Shown here: positions 1 through 7,800 of the stretch, one piece after another
Layout of the letters: each line of letters opens with the position of its first letter
Numbering within the stretch: position 1 is the first letter of the stretch
IMG/VR virus record: IMGVR_UViG_3300035703_000455
Coordinates: 1 to 20,874 of that record
Length of the DNA: 20,874 nt
Source: a virus
Direction: 5' to 3' (one strand)
Made by a program: the position numbers and the translations under genes
Notes under the pieces: model-generated
What the model saw: the letters and a program-made list of their open reading frames with translations, nothing else
Database searches by the model: none
Told to the model about the DNA's origin: nothing

Positions 1-15
1 CCGCTGATTCTTGAT

Positions 16-21
16 AGGAGG
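16..21 (+). promoter_or_regulatory. Strong Shine-Dalgarno of the major capsid gene
   Basis: AGGAGG lies 8 nt before the ATG at 30. It is the best initiation signal before any gene in the window. It fits the high output needed for a capsid subunit and fixes the start codon. Confidence 0.85.
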
Positions 22-29
22 CCCTAACA

Positions 30-938
30 ATGTCTGAATTCCGTATGGATGACGCGGGTCTGTTCCTTGAGCGTCAGCTTGAGTACATCCGCCCCCAAGT
101 GTTTGAAGTGCAGTATGCGGATATTAAGTATCCGACCATCCTGCCTGTTACTAGTGAAGCTGGCCCTGGCGCTCAGACCTTCACCTATCGCGTCATGGAC
201 TCCACTGGCGAGTTCAAGCTGATCGCTGATGCTGCTGATGATCTGCCCCGCGCCGATATCAGCCAAGTTGAGAAGAGCATCAACATCCGCTCCTTCGGTG
301 GTTCCTTTGGTTATACCGTGCAGGAACTGCGTGCTGCTCAAATGGCCAATATTGCCCTGGAGCAGCGCCGTGCTGCTGCCGTGCGCCGTGCCTATGAGGA
401 GAAAGTGGAAGAAGTGGCTCTGTTCGGTGAGAGCAGCGTCGGTCTGTCTGGTTTCTTCAATAACTCCACTGTGGACGTTATCGCTGCTGATAAGTGGTTC
501 ACCAGCAGTGGCACCACTGCTCAGGAAATGCTTGAACTGCTGAACTATGGCGTGACTGCCATTATCAACGGCTCCAAGATGAAGGAGCAGCCCGACACCA
601 TCCTCATGGCTTATGAGGACTATAACAAGGTGAGCACCACTCGCAATTCCGACTCTTCGGACGTGACCGTGCTGGAATACTTCCTGCGCACCAACCCCTA
701 CATCCGTAACGTTGAGCCCATCAACCAACTGGATGCTGACAATAGCGTGCTCAATACCAACCGCATGGTTGTGTACAAGCGTGATCCTGAGAAGCTGCAA
801 CTGCACATTCCTCAGCCGCTGGAAATCTTCCCGCCCCAACAGCGTGGTCTTGAGTTCATTGTTCCCGCTCATGCTCGCGTGGGTGGCGTGGCTCTGTACT
901 ATCCCAAGAGCGTTATCTACGTTCAAGCTTCGGCCTGA
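30..938 (+). CDS. Major capsid protein, DUF2184-like HK97-fold type
   Basis: This 302-aa protein is probably the main shell subunit. The central segment (residues about 85-135) with IRSFGGSFGYTVQELRAAQ, followed by a long Arg/Ala/Glu-rich helix ending in a G-E-S motif, matches the pattern I know from DUF2184-type major capsid proteins. The C-terminus (HARVGGVALYYPKSVIYV) has the usual beta-rich end. Length suits a capsid protein without a fused scaffold. A perfect AGGAGG precedes the ATG. Codon choice (CTG, CGC/CGT, AAG, GGC) differs clearly from most other genes here and suggests selection for high expression. No portal, protease or scaffold is present, so these should lie upstream. The family name is from memory; the capsid role is well supported by position and codon use. 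Confidence 0.85.
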   Translation: MSEFRMDDAGLFLERQLEYIRPQVFEVQYADIKYPTILPVTSEAGPGAQTFTYRVMDSTGEFKLIADAADDLPRADISQVEKSINIRSFGGSFGYTVQELRAAQMANIALEQRRAAAVRRAYEEKVEEVALFGESSVGLSGFFNNSTVDVIAADKWFTSSGTTAQEMLELLNYGVTAIINGSKMKEQPDTILMAYEDYNKVSTTRNSDSSDVTVLEYFLRTNPYIRNVEPINQLDADNSVLNTNRMVVYKRDPEKLQLHIPQPLEIFPPQQRGLEFIVPAHARVGGVALYYPKSVIYVQASA

Positions 939-969
939 GGATAGTTAGTCAAGCAAGGGACGTTAAGCT

Positions 970-990
970 ATGGACAATTGTTTCTTTTGA
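970..990 (+). other. Candidate leader micro-ORF (MDNCFF) with SD
   Basis: AAGGGA (955-960) sits 9 nt before ATG 970, which opens a six-codon frame ending in TGA at 988-990. The next gene's ATG is at 994, only 3 nt after this stop, and has no good SD of its own. Ribosomes ending here could re-initiate at 994. A frame this short can arise by chance, so this is a candidate only. Confidence 0.3.
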
Positions 991-993
991 ACA

Positions 994-1380
994 ATGCTCA
1001 TTGCTTATCGTCCCGAACTTGAAAACCCGCCCCGCGAAGGCGGGTTTGGCATTATTACGCAAACTGGCATGATTCAACTCACGCCTGGTCTTAATCAAGA
1101 TATTCCAGAGCATCAATGGAAAGTGGCTCGTGAAAATAGGGCGGTTAAGCGTCTTATGAACATTGGAGCCATTGAGGAAGTACGGGAGCAAATCATGGTG
1201 GAAGACATTCCGCAAGATGTGCAAACACTTTCTCAAATGCCAATGGTGGAAGCCATCCGCATGATCGAGCTTATTCATGATCCCGATCAACTAAATGGCT
1301 GGAAAAAAATTGAAGGCCGTGTGCGCGTGCGTAATGCTATCAACAAGCGCATTGAAAACATTCGCATTGGGAAAGCCTGA
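994..1380 (+). CDS. Hypothetical head-region protein
   Basis: This 128-aa protein is not recognised with confidence. Residues about 26-60 (GMIQLTPGLNQDIPEHQW, then a helix ending in an IGAIEEV segment) resemble short phage proteins encoded between the capsid and the connector, which have a beta-hairpin followed by a helical tail. The C-terminus is basic and helical. ATG 994 is the first usable start and lies 55 nt after the capsid gene; the alternative is ATG 1069 (Met26). A 9-bp hairpin covers codons 10-18. If it is a terminator, the N-terminus could begin later, but the residues upstream of Met26 look like a plausible beta-hairpin, so I keep 994. A head-completion or accessory capsid role is inferred only from position. 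Confidence 0.7.
   Translation: MLIAYRPELENPPREGGFGIITQTGMIQLTPGLNQDIPEHQWKVARENRAVKRLMNIGAIEEVREQIMVEDIPQDVQTLSQMPMVEAIRMIELIHDPDQLNGWKKIEGRVRVRNAINKRIENIRIGKA
1023..1047 (+). terminator. Terminator-like hairpin inside the start of the 994 gene
   Basis: AAACCCGCC (1023-1031) and GGCGGGTTT (1039-1047) form a perfect 9-bp stem with a 7-nt loop, preceded by an A and followed by GGCATTATT. The GC core with flanking A/T is typical of intrinsic terminators, but the U-tract is short and broken. It lies about 85 nt after the capsid stop. It could attenuate readthrough, stabilise the capsid mRNA 3' end, or be a coincidence within coding DNA. Confidence 0.5.
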
Positions 1381-1382
1381 TT

Positions 1383-1694
1383 ATGGCCGTCACTTATGCA
1401 AGTTTTCTTGAGCGCTTCCCTGAATTCACTCCTCATCCATCGGGGATTGTGAATGGTGCCATCTCTGAAGCCACTTACGATGCCTCAGAAGATGTGTTTG
1501 GGAATCAGACTGATAGGGCAGTTAAGTTTTTAGCAGCTCATATCATTGCCATTCAACTTGCGCAGATGGGCATTCAAATTGGTGCCACCGATGGCAAGGT
1601 TTATGGTGAGGGGCTAGATGCCACTCAATACGGTCAAGAGTTCAAGCGGATGTTAAATCTGCTTCCTTCTTCTTCTGTTGGTTTCGTTGTATGA
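1383..1694 (+). CDS. Head-tail connector (adaptor), DUF4054-like
   Basis: This 103-aa protein probably sits below the portal as an adaptor ring subunit. The N-terminal FLERFPEFTPHPSGIV pattern (residues 8-23), then a helix with a TDRAVKFLAAHIIAIQ segment (about 43-58), and a Gly/Asp-rich end are typical of DUF4054-type connectors. Its size is normal. It starts 2 nt after the previous stop and overlaps the next gene by ATGA, so the neck genes are probably translationally coupled. The SD is weak. Confidence 0.65.
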   Translation: MAVTYASFLERFPEFTPHPSGIVNGAISEATYDASEDVFGNQTDRAVKFLAAHIIAIQLAQMGIQIGATDGKVYGEGLDATQYGQEFKRMLNLLPSSSVGFVV

Positions 1695-2080
1695 GCAATT
1701 TCCTGGAGCCACTTGCTAATTCCACTTTGGTATGGTCAGTGGCTTCGGGCTATGCGCTTGATAGCGAAACTGGAAATTACGTGGCTGTTGCAACGGGCGT
1801 CACTTACTACGCATCGTTAAGGCAAAAGCGTAATCCTCAGTACGATTATTTGCTTGGTGCAGATCAAACTGCAGTGTACATGGAGGGGCGCCTCACTTCT
1901 CCATTAACACTTTCTGGAATTGTCCCTGGCGATTCTGCTAGAGCAACAATCAATGGAAGAGAAGGGCGTTTTGAATTGTTGCCAAACGAGGAAATTGCTA
2001 TTCATTATTGGCAGTTCCTCGGCACGCCAATTAGGGGAATTTTTAGACTAATTGGCAAAGGAAGCGTTGACAATGCTTGA
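1691..2080 (+). CDS. Probable head-tail stopper or neck protein
   Basis: This 129-aa protein is predicted to be mostly beta-strand: a tyrosine-rich middle (ATGVTYYASLRQKRNPQYDY, about 36-55), an EGRLTSPLTLSGIVPG segment and an EGRFELLPNE strand. This fits the small beta-barrel head-closure (stopper) proteins that follow the DUF4054-like connector, but there is no diagnostic motif. Its ATG overlaps the TGA of the connector gene (ATGA). The role is inferred from gene order. Confidence 0.45.
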   Translation: MSNFLEPLANSTLVWSVASGYALDSETGNYVAVATGVTYYASLRQKRNPQYDYLLGADQTAVYMEGRLTSPLTLSGIVPGDSARATINGREGRFELLPNEEIAIHYWQFLGTPIRGIFRLIGKGSVDNA

Positions 2081-2130
2081 TCAAGCATGGCGCCGCTTAA
2101 TCATTCTTTCCTTCCATTGAGGATCTTCTC

Positions 2131-2721
2131 ATGCTTTACCATCCCACTGAGCTGGTGAAGAGCCAAGACGTGATTGTGCGCGTTGGCTCTGTCGCTCTCG
2201 CCAGCGGCCGTCCCATCATCACTCAAAGCGGCGCTACGTTTACCGTTACTGGCGTGCCCGACTTGTACACTCTGCAAGCTGCCACGACGGCTTCTGTTGC
2301 CTTTAACGATGGCAACCAAGAATTCTATCTGCTTGGTGGTGGCGGTTTTGCTGATAGCGTGATTGTTACTAGCCAAGCCACTGCTTCCATCACCTCCTAC
2401 TTCCAGAAGGATGTTGATGGTGTTACATTCCTGCCCAATAGCTTTGACGAAGCTTTCCAAGTGATTAGCGCTTCGCGCTATGACAAGAACCACGAAGTGT
2501 ACGTGGAAATCAACAAGCAACTTGGCGCCACTACCAGTGGTTATTACTATGATCGAGTGGCTTTTGTTGCTTGCGTGATGAACTATAACGAGAGCTATCC
2601 TGCGGATAATCTCGTGGAATGCACGTTTGATTTGATTAGCCGTGGTCGCATTGGCATTAATCAATCGGTATTTACTGCGTCTGGCCTCATTCCGACTGCC
2701 CCCAACGGCCCTGCTGCTTGA
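2131..2721 (+). CDS. Probable major tail tube protein
   Basis: This 196-aa, beta-rich protein is probably the repeating subunit of the tail tube. The features are indirect: a 'SRYDKNHEVYVEI' strand (about 113-125), a 'YYDRVAFVACVMNY' strand (about 138-151) and an 'ECTFDLISRGRIGIN' strand near the end. Codon use is the GC-ending, CTG/CGC-rich type seen otherwise only in the capsid gene. GAGG (2119-2122) is 8 nt before the ATG, and a strong terminator follows, all consistent with a very abundant protein. Alternatives are a head decoration protein, with the tube role taken by the 14493 or 14915 gene products, which have a tube-like domain. Confidence 0.55.
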   Translation: MLYHPTELVKSQDVIVRVGSVALASGRPIITQSGATFTVTGVPDLYTLQAATTASVAFNDGNQEFYLLGGGGFADSVIVTSQATASITSYFQKDVDGVTFLPNSFDEAFQVISASRYDKNHEVYVEINKQLGATTSGYYYDRVAFVACVMNYNESYPADNLVECTFDLISRGRIGINQSVFTASGLIPTAPNGPAA

Positions 2722-2752
2722 TCTTTGATTCATCTTTCCATTGTTCTTTGCT

Positions 2753-2778
2753 AGCCTCTCCTTACGGAGAGGCTTTTT
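2753..2778 (+). terminator. Rho-independent terminator whose 3' arm is the next gene's SD
   Basis: AGCCTCTCC (2753-2761), loop TTAC, then GGAGAGGCT (2766-2774) make a perfect 9-bp stem running into TTTTT (2774-2778). It lies 32 nt after the tube-gene stop. GGAGAGG in the 3' arm is also 9 nt upstream of the GTG start at 2782, so folding would hide the SD of the next gene in any transcript that reads through. Confidence 0.85.
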
Positions 2779-2781
2779 ACT

Positions 2782-3192
2782 GTGAACATTGCACAACTTC
2801 GGGAAGTGGTCACTGAACTACTTTCTGCGTCGCCTAATTTAATCGGCACTTATACGTTGCCCGGCAATTCAACTATTCCTGCGGTGTATGTAGTGGGAAG
2901 GCAAAGCGTGCCCAATGAATGGAAGGCTAAGGGGCTTGAAGTGGCAATGCGAGAGTTTCCCCAGTTGAATCCACGTTCTCCGCTGGGAGGCACTGTAAAG
3001 GTGAGCCAAGTGTGGGAAGTAATTCTCACGCAGTTTACGCCTAGCAGCGGCACGCTTGCCGCTGCAATGGACAGAATGGTGAGGCGGTTTCCCGACGCTA
3101 CGCCTCGATATTTTCCAGGCGATGACGTGGCTTACGAGCGTTGTCGATTTTTGATTCCCGATTTGATTCTACGTAATCTACTAGCACCATGA
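2782..3192 (+). CDS. Probable tail terminator protein (gpU-like)
   Basis: This 136-aa protein has a short N-terminal helix (IAQLREVVTELLSA), a central TVKVSQVWEVILTQF strand, then a helix (LAAAMDRMVRRFP) and a final RCRFLIPDLIL strand. This alternating layout is common in small tail-terminator proteins that cap the tube. The start is GTG 2782, chosen because GGAGAGG (2766-2772) is at the right spacing; no ATG fits. It overlaps the next gene by ATGA. The role is inferred from fold pattern and position. Confidence 0.5.
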   Translation: MNIAQLREVVTELLSASPNLIGTYTLPGNSTIPAVYVVGRQSVPNEWKAKGLEVAMREFPQLNPRSPLGGTVKVSQVWEVILTQFTPSSGTLAAAMDRMVRRFPDATPRYFPGDDVAYERCRFLIPDLILRNLLAP

Positions 3193-3641
3193 GCGCAACT
3201 ATTGTTGGCGGTACGATTATTAATGCAAAGCTTTTGGAAGCAAAGCTCGCAAAAGCTTTTGAGACGTGGGCTCGCTTTGATGCAAACGATTATTTTCGCG
3301 ATCAGTTTGTGGAAGATAAATGGTTTTATCCTGGGGAAACAGAGCGAAAGAGCGGTGAACTGGCAAGAGATCCTCGTAATATTTTTGATTTAGGCGATTT
3401 ATACAGAAGTGGTAGGGATAGTTTTAAAATCACGCAAGGCAGCGCAGATGTCACCGCGTCATGGGACTGGGACGCAAAAAACAGCTCAGGCAGGGGCTAT
3501 GCATGGTATGTTCACGAAGGACTGTCTACCAATTTGGCGCCAAGACAATGGACGGATGTATTTCAGCAGCGTGATTTATTTGATGGAAGCAGTGTGAGCA
3601 AGGAGCTAAGATCTCGGATGCGTATTGCATTGAACAGATGA
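3189..3641 (+). CDS. Neck / tail completion protein, gpZ- or HK97 gp10-like
   Basis: This 150-aa protein probably joins the tail to the head. Its key pattern is a W-F-Y-P-G-E-T-x-R-K-S-G-E segment (about 46-58), then 'DPRNIFDLGDLYRSG' (61-75), a beta-hairpin containing WDWDAK, and 'YAWYVHEG' (105-112). The 'PRNI.D.G.L..S ... W ... YA..VH.G' order is characteristic of the gpZ/gp10 minor tail proteins. Its length is normal for the family. It overlaps the genes on both sides by ATGA, so it is coupled to both. Confidence 0.65.
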   Translation: MSATIVGGTIINAKLLEAKLAKAFETWARFDANDYFRDQFVEDKWFYPGETERKSGELARDPRNIFDLGDLYRSGRDSFKITQGSADVTASWDWDAKNSSGRGYAWYVHEGLSTNLAPRQWTDVFQQRDLFDGSSVSKELRSRMRIALNR

Positions 3642-3895
3642 AGATTGATTATTTGTGGAGTGCAGATAATTCTGTTCACGCCATTAATTGCGAGATTGAT
3701 GGTATGGCATTAGACGTGGGCATTTTGTGTCTTATTTCCTGTCGCGAAGAGACGCTTAGAATAAGCAACGAAAATCATTCAATGCTGGTTGAAGTGCCCA
3801 AAGAATTTCGCTCTAGCAGCGAAAGAGTGAAGGTGTTCAACGCATTGTTAAACGTTCTTGATCATGAGCAAATACAGCTTCCTTCTGCAGACTAA
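3638..3895 (+). CDS. Hypothetical 85-aa tail-region protein
   Basis: Not recognised. It has a beta-rich N-terminal half (IDYLWSADNSVHAINCEIDG), two cysteines near 'LCLISCREE', and a helical C-terminus. Its ATG overlaps the previous stop and its last 32 nt overlap the tail chaperone gene in another frame. Position between the neck gene and the chaperones suggests a tail role, perhaps a small completion protein, but nothing in the sequence proves it. Confidence 0.65.
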   Translation: MKIDYLWSADNSVHAINCEIDGMALDVGILCLISCREETLRISNENHSMLVEVPKEFRSSSERVKVFNALLNVLDHEQIQLPSAD

Positions 3896-4400
3896 GGCCG
3901 AAGACTATTTTGAGCTTTTGCCGGAAATTCGCATGAAGAAATATGGCGGCTGGCTTGTGGCTGAAGCCATCGAGCAGGAAGAAATCAGCAAGCTCCAAAG
4001 TCAGGCGACTATTCGCGCCGTGCAGCTTGCCAAGAAAATTGCGAGTGCCAAAGGCATTCCTCTTGACGAAGCATTTGGGCTGTTGCAAGGCGGTGGTGGT
4101 TCGATCACGGAAGCGGAGCTTCTTTCGGAATACACCGAGGAAACGCTGAGCATGATCACTAGCGGGTCTTCAGTGGAAAGCACTAATGCACGCATGGTGA
4201 CTGCCTTCATCCGTTCTCGTGGCCAGGGCTTAATTGATGGTGAATGGCAAGATCTTTCTGATTGGGAACTGGGCGACACTAAAAATCTTCCTCGTAAAGC
4301 CATCGCAAAAGTGGTTGAATTTATTGCCGAAGAGCAGAACGCTGAGACGCAGGAGGCTGTGACAGCAAAAAAAGCGACGAAGAGGAATGGTCCTCAGTAG
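3864..4400 (+). CDS. Tail assembly chaperone (gpG-like), frame-0 product
   Basis: This 178-aa protein probably coats the tape measure before the tube polymerises. The N-terminus (SKYSFLLQTKAEDYFELLPE) is followed by a helical domain with a GGWLVAEAIEQEEISKL helix, a Gly-rich turn (LLQGGGGSITEAE) and a C-terminal Lys-rich tail. I start at ATG 3864; a TTG at 3858 would add two residues. It lies directly before the tape measure, as G/GT genes do. Seven A residues at 4367-4373 form a slippery site in frame, and the -1 frame is open from there into the next ORF. Most ribosomes would stop at TAG 4398-4400. Confidence 0.8.
   Translation: MSKYSFLLQTKAEDYFELLPEIRMKKYGGWLVAEAIEQEEISKLQSQATIRAVQLAKKIASAKGIPLDEAFGLLQGGGGSITEAELLSEYTEETLSMITSGSSVESTNARMVTAFIRSRGQGLIDGEWQDLSDWELGDTKNLPRKAIAKVVEFIAEEQNAETQEAVTAKKATKRNGPQ
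4351..4395 (+). promoter_or_regulatory. Programmed -1 ribosomal frameshift signal
   Basis: There are three parts in order. AGGAGG (4351-4356) is an internal SD. A 10-nt spacer separates it from the slippery heptamer A AAA AAA (4367-4373, in-frame as GCA AAA AAA GCG). Eight nt further on, GAGGA (4382-4386) and TCCTC (4391-4395) can form a 5-bp hairpin with a 4-nt loop. SD-to-slippery spacing of about 10 nt is what stimulates the known E. coli dnaX -1 frameshift. After slippage the next codon is AGC at 4373, and the frame is open to 4840. Confidence 0.8.
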
Positions 4401-4840
4401 CAGAAATGCTGGAAGCGCGAGCGCGTAACCAGCTTAAAAACTTAACGGATTGGAACGAAATCTATTTTCGGCTTTCGGCTTCTGACTTCAACGATAGGCG
4501 ATGGCATGCTGATCAATTTGGTCAGCAGCCATTGTCTGATATTAAGCGTGCATTGAAATATCTTGACAAGCATGACATAGCAAAATACAATGTGCAAAGC
4601 GTTGCCATTGCAAAGCTCGGCACGATGGCGGCTGGCATGATGGCAGGGCGCAAGTCCAAAGTGAAGCCAGAGGATTTCTTGCCGTTTGATACAAAGTCAA
4701 TCAAGAAAGACACTGGAGTCACTGATGCAAGCTTAATTATTTTCCAACGTTTGATGAAGACTAGAAAGATGGATGGAAGGGTTATTGCGTTGTTAGCAGA
4801 TGATCTAAAAGCTTTTTCTGGGCGTAATCAGGAACAATGA
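4373..4840 (+). CDS. Tail assembly chaperone extension (gpT-like part of G-T fusion)
   Basis: This segment is probably made only as the C-terminal part of a frameshift fusion of about 325 aa (170 residues from 3864 plus 155 from here). From codon 4373 the -1 frame reads SDEEEWSSVAEM and continues to TGA 4838-4840. An independent ATG at 4406 would give 144 aa but has no SD. The helical domain with YLDKHDIAKYNV, and 'SKVKPEDFLPF' near residue 90 of the 144, fits gpT-like domains that recruit tube protein to the tape measure. The next gene is the tape measure, 34 nt on. Confidence 0.75.
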   Translation, partial: SDEEEWSSVAEMLEARARNQLKNLTDWNEIYFRLSASDFNDRRWHADQFGQQPLSDIKRALKYLDKHDIAKYNVQSVAIAKLGTMAAGMMAGRKSKVKPEDFLPFDTKSIKKDTGVTDASLIIFQRLMKTRKMDGRVIALLADDLKAFSGRNQEQ

Positions 4841-4843
4841 TTA

Positions 4844-4849
4844 TAGAAT
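4844..4849 (+). promoter_or_regulatory. Putative -10 element upstream of the tape measure gene
   Basis: TAGAAT within TTATAGAATGAAGGG lies 26 nt before ATG 4875. Similar hexamers occur in five other gaps downstream. No convincing -35 box is visible, so this is a candidate based on recurrence only. Confidence 0.3.
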
Positions 4850-4874
4850 GAAGGGACTGTGATTAGAAAGTAAG

Positions 4875-7800
4875 ATGGCAGCTCAAGACGCCGAATTGAA
4901 GCTTAAGGTAAGTCTTGATCTGGCCTTTTTTAGACAGCAATTAGCGGGACTTGGACAAGCTGCCGCTGGCACTCCGATGCCAGTGCAGATTAAATTTGAT
5001 AGGCGCAGTGTACAGAATGAATTAAATACTCTTGGTGCAAATATTAAACGAAGAAATTATACTCTCAATGTCAACACCAATTTAAAAGCGGAAATCGAGA
5101 ATGCATCAAAGCTTGCAAAGGCTTTGGATGAGCTTAGTCGCTCTCGAAATACTGCACAAAAATCAATCAATCAACAGCTTGGTCTTGGCGTTTTGATGCA
5201 GGGTCCGCAAAGCGGCGGATTAGGTAGTAAAGACGTTATAAAGTTGTATCGAGCCGCCGCGCAGGCAGGATTGCTTGAATATAACAAAGAAATTGCCAGG
5301 ACAAAAGCCTCCACGATAGCTGCCTTAGAAGAAGTCGGCGCCGACAGTGTGCGTGGATTGTTGAATGGATTAAACAGTGAAGACGAAAAACTTCGGGCGG
5401 CAGCTACTTATCTAGGCGAAACTTTAATAAAAACAGTCAAAAATGTTCTTGGTATTGCATCGCCTTCTCGTGAATTCAAAAAGATTGGTCAAAACGTAGG
5501 CGAAGGCTTCCAGCAGGGCATGCTGTCCTCAATGGACAAAGCTTTCGGTGCAGTAGAAGGTTTAATGCGAGCACGCATGAAAGTGCTTGATACCATTGCT
5601 CGTGGTATGTTCCGCATGGCAGGTATTGATCCTGTCGCCCTTAGGGCTGAAGCTGCTCAGCGCCGTGCATTGCCAGGAGTGAATTTCCCTGCAACAGTGC
5701 CACCACGCAACTTCCCTATTGGCCCCTCTGGAACGGGCAGGGCATTACCTCCCGGTGCGACCCCATCCGCGCTTCCCGGTACTGCATTTGGCGCTCAAAA
5801 GTATTTGCCCACGGCCCTTGGAGAAGAATTGAAGGCTATTTTGCGTGGGGCTGCATTCGCTTTTGTTGATTCCTTAAAACAACAAGTGAGAAGCGTTCGC
5901 GTTGGACTTGGCGCCACCCAGCAACCATTATTGAGCCCAAGTCGCATCGCAGGATTGCTTCCCGCAGGAGTAGGTCGCGCGCCTAGTATGTATTCAACTG
6001 GCGCCATGGGAGGAGAGACACGCGCAGAAATGATGGCACGCAGAGAGCGTGAAGCTCGTATACGTTCTGACTTGCGTGGCATGGATGTATTGGGAGGTGG
6101 TGCTGGACGCGCTCCTTCTACTTATAGCCATGCGTATCGCAGCGCACGGCCAACGAGCGCCATTGTTCCTTATGCAAGTGGAGGAGCAATTGTGCCACAG
6201 CCCTCAATGGCTGGAGGCGGCAATGTACCTCCGTCTGGAGGCGGTGGTTTTGGTGGGATGGGCGGCTTTGGCGGCTTTGGACGTGCGCTAGGAAACGTAC
6301 CCAATCTTCCCGGCACTGGCACCATTCGAGAACTCGGAAGTGAATTCGCTTTTGCGACCAAGCAAGTATTGCTATTTGGTCAGGCATATAAATTACTGGG
6401 CGTCATTCAAGCTTTCCCGGCGCAAGTGGGAGCCGCAGTTGGGCAGTTGCAAAGCTTTAGAAATACATTGAATGCAGTGACGCCTTCAGCAGAAGAAGCC
6501 CGCGCGTCCAATGAGCTGCTGCTTGGCCTGATGGAAAAGTACAACGTGCCCCTGCAATCGGCGCGTGATGGCTTCACCAAACTATATGCTTCCATGGCTC
6601 CGGCTGGTTTTAGTGGAGACGAAATTAGAGATTTGTTTACTGGCATTACAAAAGCTGCTGCCACTTTTGGCATGAGCGCAGATAAAGTTGATCGCGTGAA
6701 TTATGCCTTTGCGCAGATGGCCAGCAAAGGTCAGGTGATGAGCGAAGAACTTAAGGGGCAATTAGGTGATGTACTGCCTGGCGCGATGGCATTATTTGCG
6801 GAAGCTGCTGGATTCAAAGGGCCAAAAGCCATCCAAGATTTTTCTGCCGCATTGGAAGATGGTGCTTACAAGGGGAAGGCAATGGTTGCATTGTTGAAGA
6901 ATGTGACTGTCGTAATGAATAAGGAATTTGGTCCTGGTGCCGAAGGGGCTGCTCTTACATTCCAGGGTGTAATGAATCGCATGCAAAACTCAATGACTCT
7001 TCTTTATGAGAGCTTTGAGCCTGTTGCAGTGGGATTCTTGAATACTGTTGTTGTTCCAATGACAAATGGAATCAAACAACTTACTGATGGGCTTAATGCA
7101 TTTTTCACAGGCACTGCAGCGAAAACTGCAGGAGGTTTTGCCATTGCTCAAGAGCTTGAGCGGCTCCGCCCAGCCTTTGATGGCATTGGTCAAAATGTGC
7201 AAAAGCTAGTCCCCGTCTTTCAGCAATTCGCAAATGTTGCATTAAACGTGGCAAAAGTTTTTCTTGAAATCGCAGGGAATCCATTTGTTGGGTATTTATT
7301 GCGAGTTTACGCGGCAGTTCTTCCATTGACGCTTGCATTGCAAGTGTTGAATTTACAGGCGCTTATTCCAATGATCGCCAGTTTCGTGCGCTCTGCATAT
7401 GCTCTGACGGTTTTCACCGTTCAGTGTGCAAAAGCGGGTCAAGCGGCTGCCATTGCAAAGCTATCTTTCCAAACTGCTGGAATTACACTGAGAACATTCT
7501 TTGCTTCTACTGGTGTTGGATTGGTACTTGTCGGGATTGGATTATTGATTGAAAGATTTACTTCCATGAATCAAGCATTGGAAGATACTAGAAATAAAGC
7601 ACTTGGAGCGGCGCAGGCAATTCGCTCCATGTCTCAAACAGAGGCAAGAGCGGCAGAGCAGCAGGCTCAGACCGCTTATAAAACTATCGGCTCTGTCGCT
7701 GGGCGACAAGGCCCTCAGCAGCAAGGAGGGGACAGGCTTGTTCCAGTTAGCGAAAGAGAGCTAAAGCAACTCCAATCCCTTGGTGCAATTAGAGAACAAA

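Noticed and set aside
24-926. 300-codon open frame on the minus strand
   Set aside because: It lies exactly opposite the capsid gene. It arises because the capsid gene avoids TTA, CTA and TCA codons. It has no SD and no recognisable protein features.
2087-2161. 24-codon frame (MAPLNHSFLP...) before the 2131 gene
   Set aside because: No SD in front and most of it overlaps the tube gene; no reason to call it real.
2101-2796. 231-codon open frame on the minus strand
   Set aside because: Same effect opposite the codon-biased 2131 gene; low-complexity, His/Asn/Ser-rich translation and no known family.
4807-4816. AAAAGCTTTT palindrome, also at 19795
   Set aside because: Short, AT-rich and common by chance here; no consistent location relative to genes.
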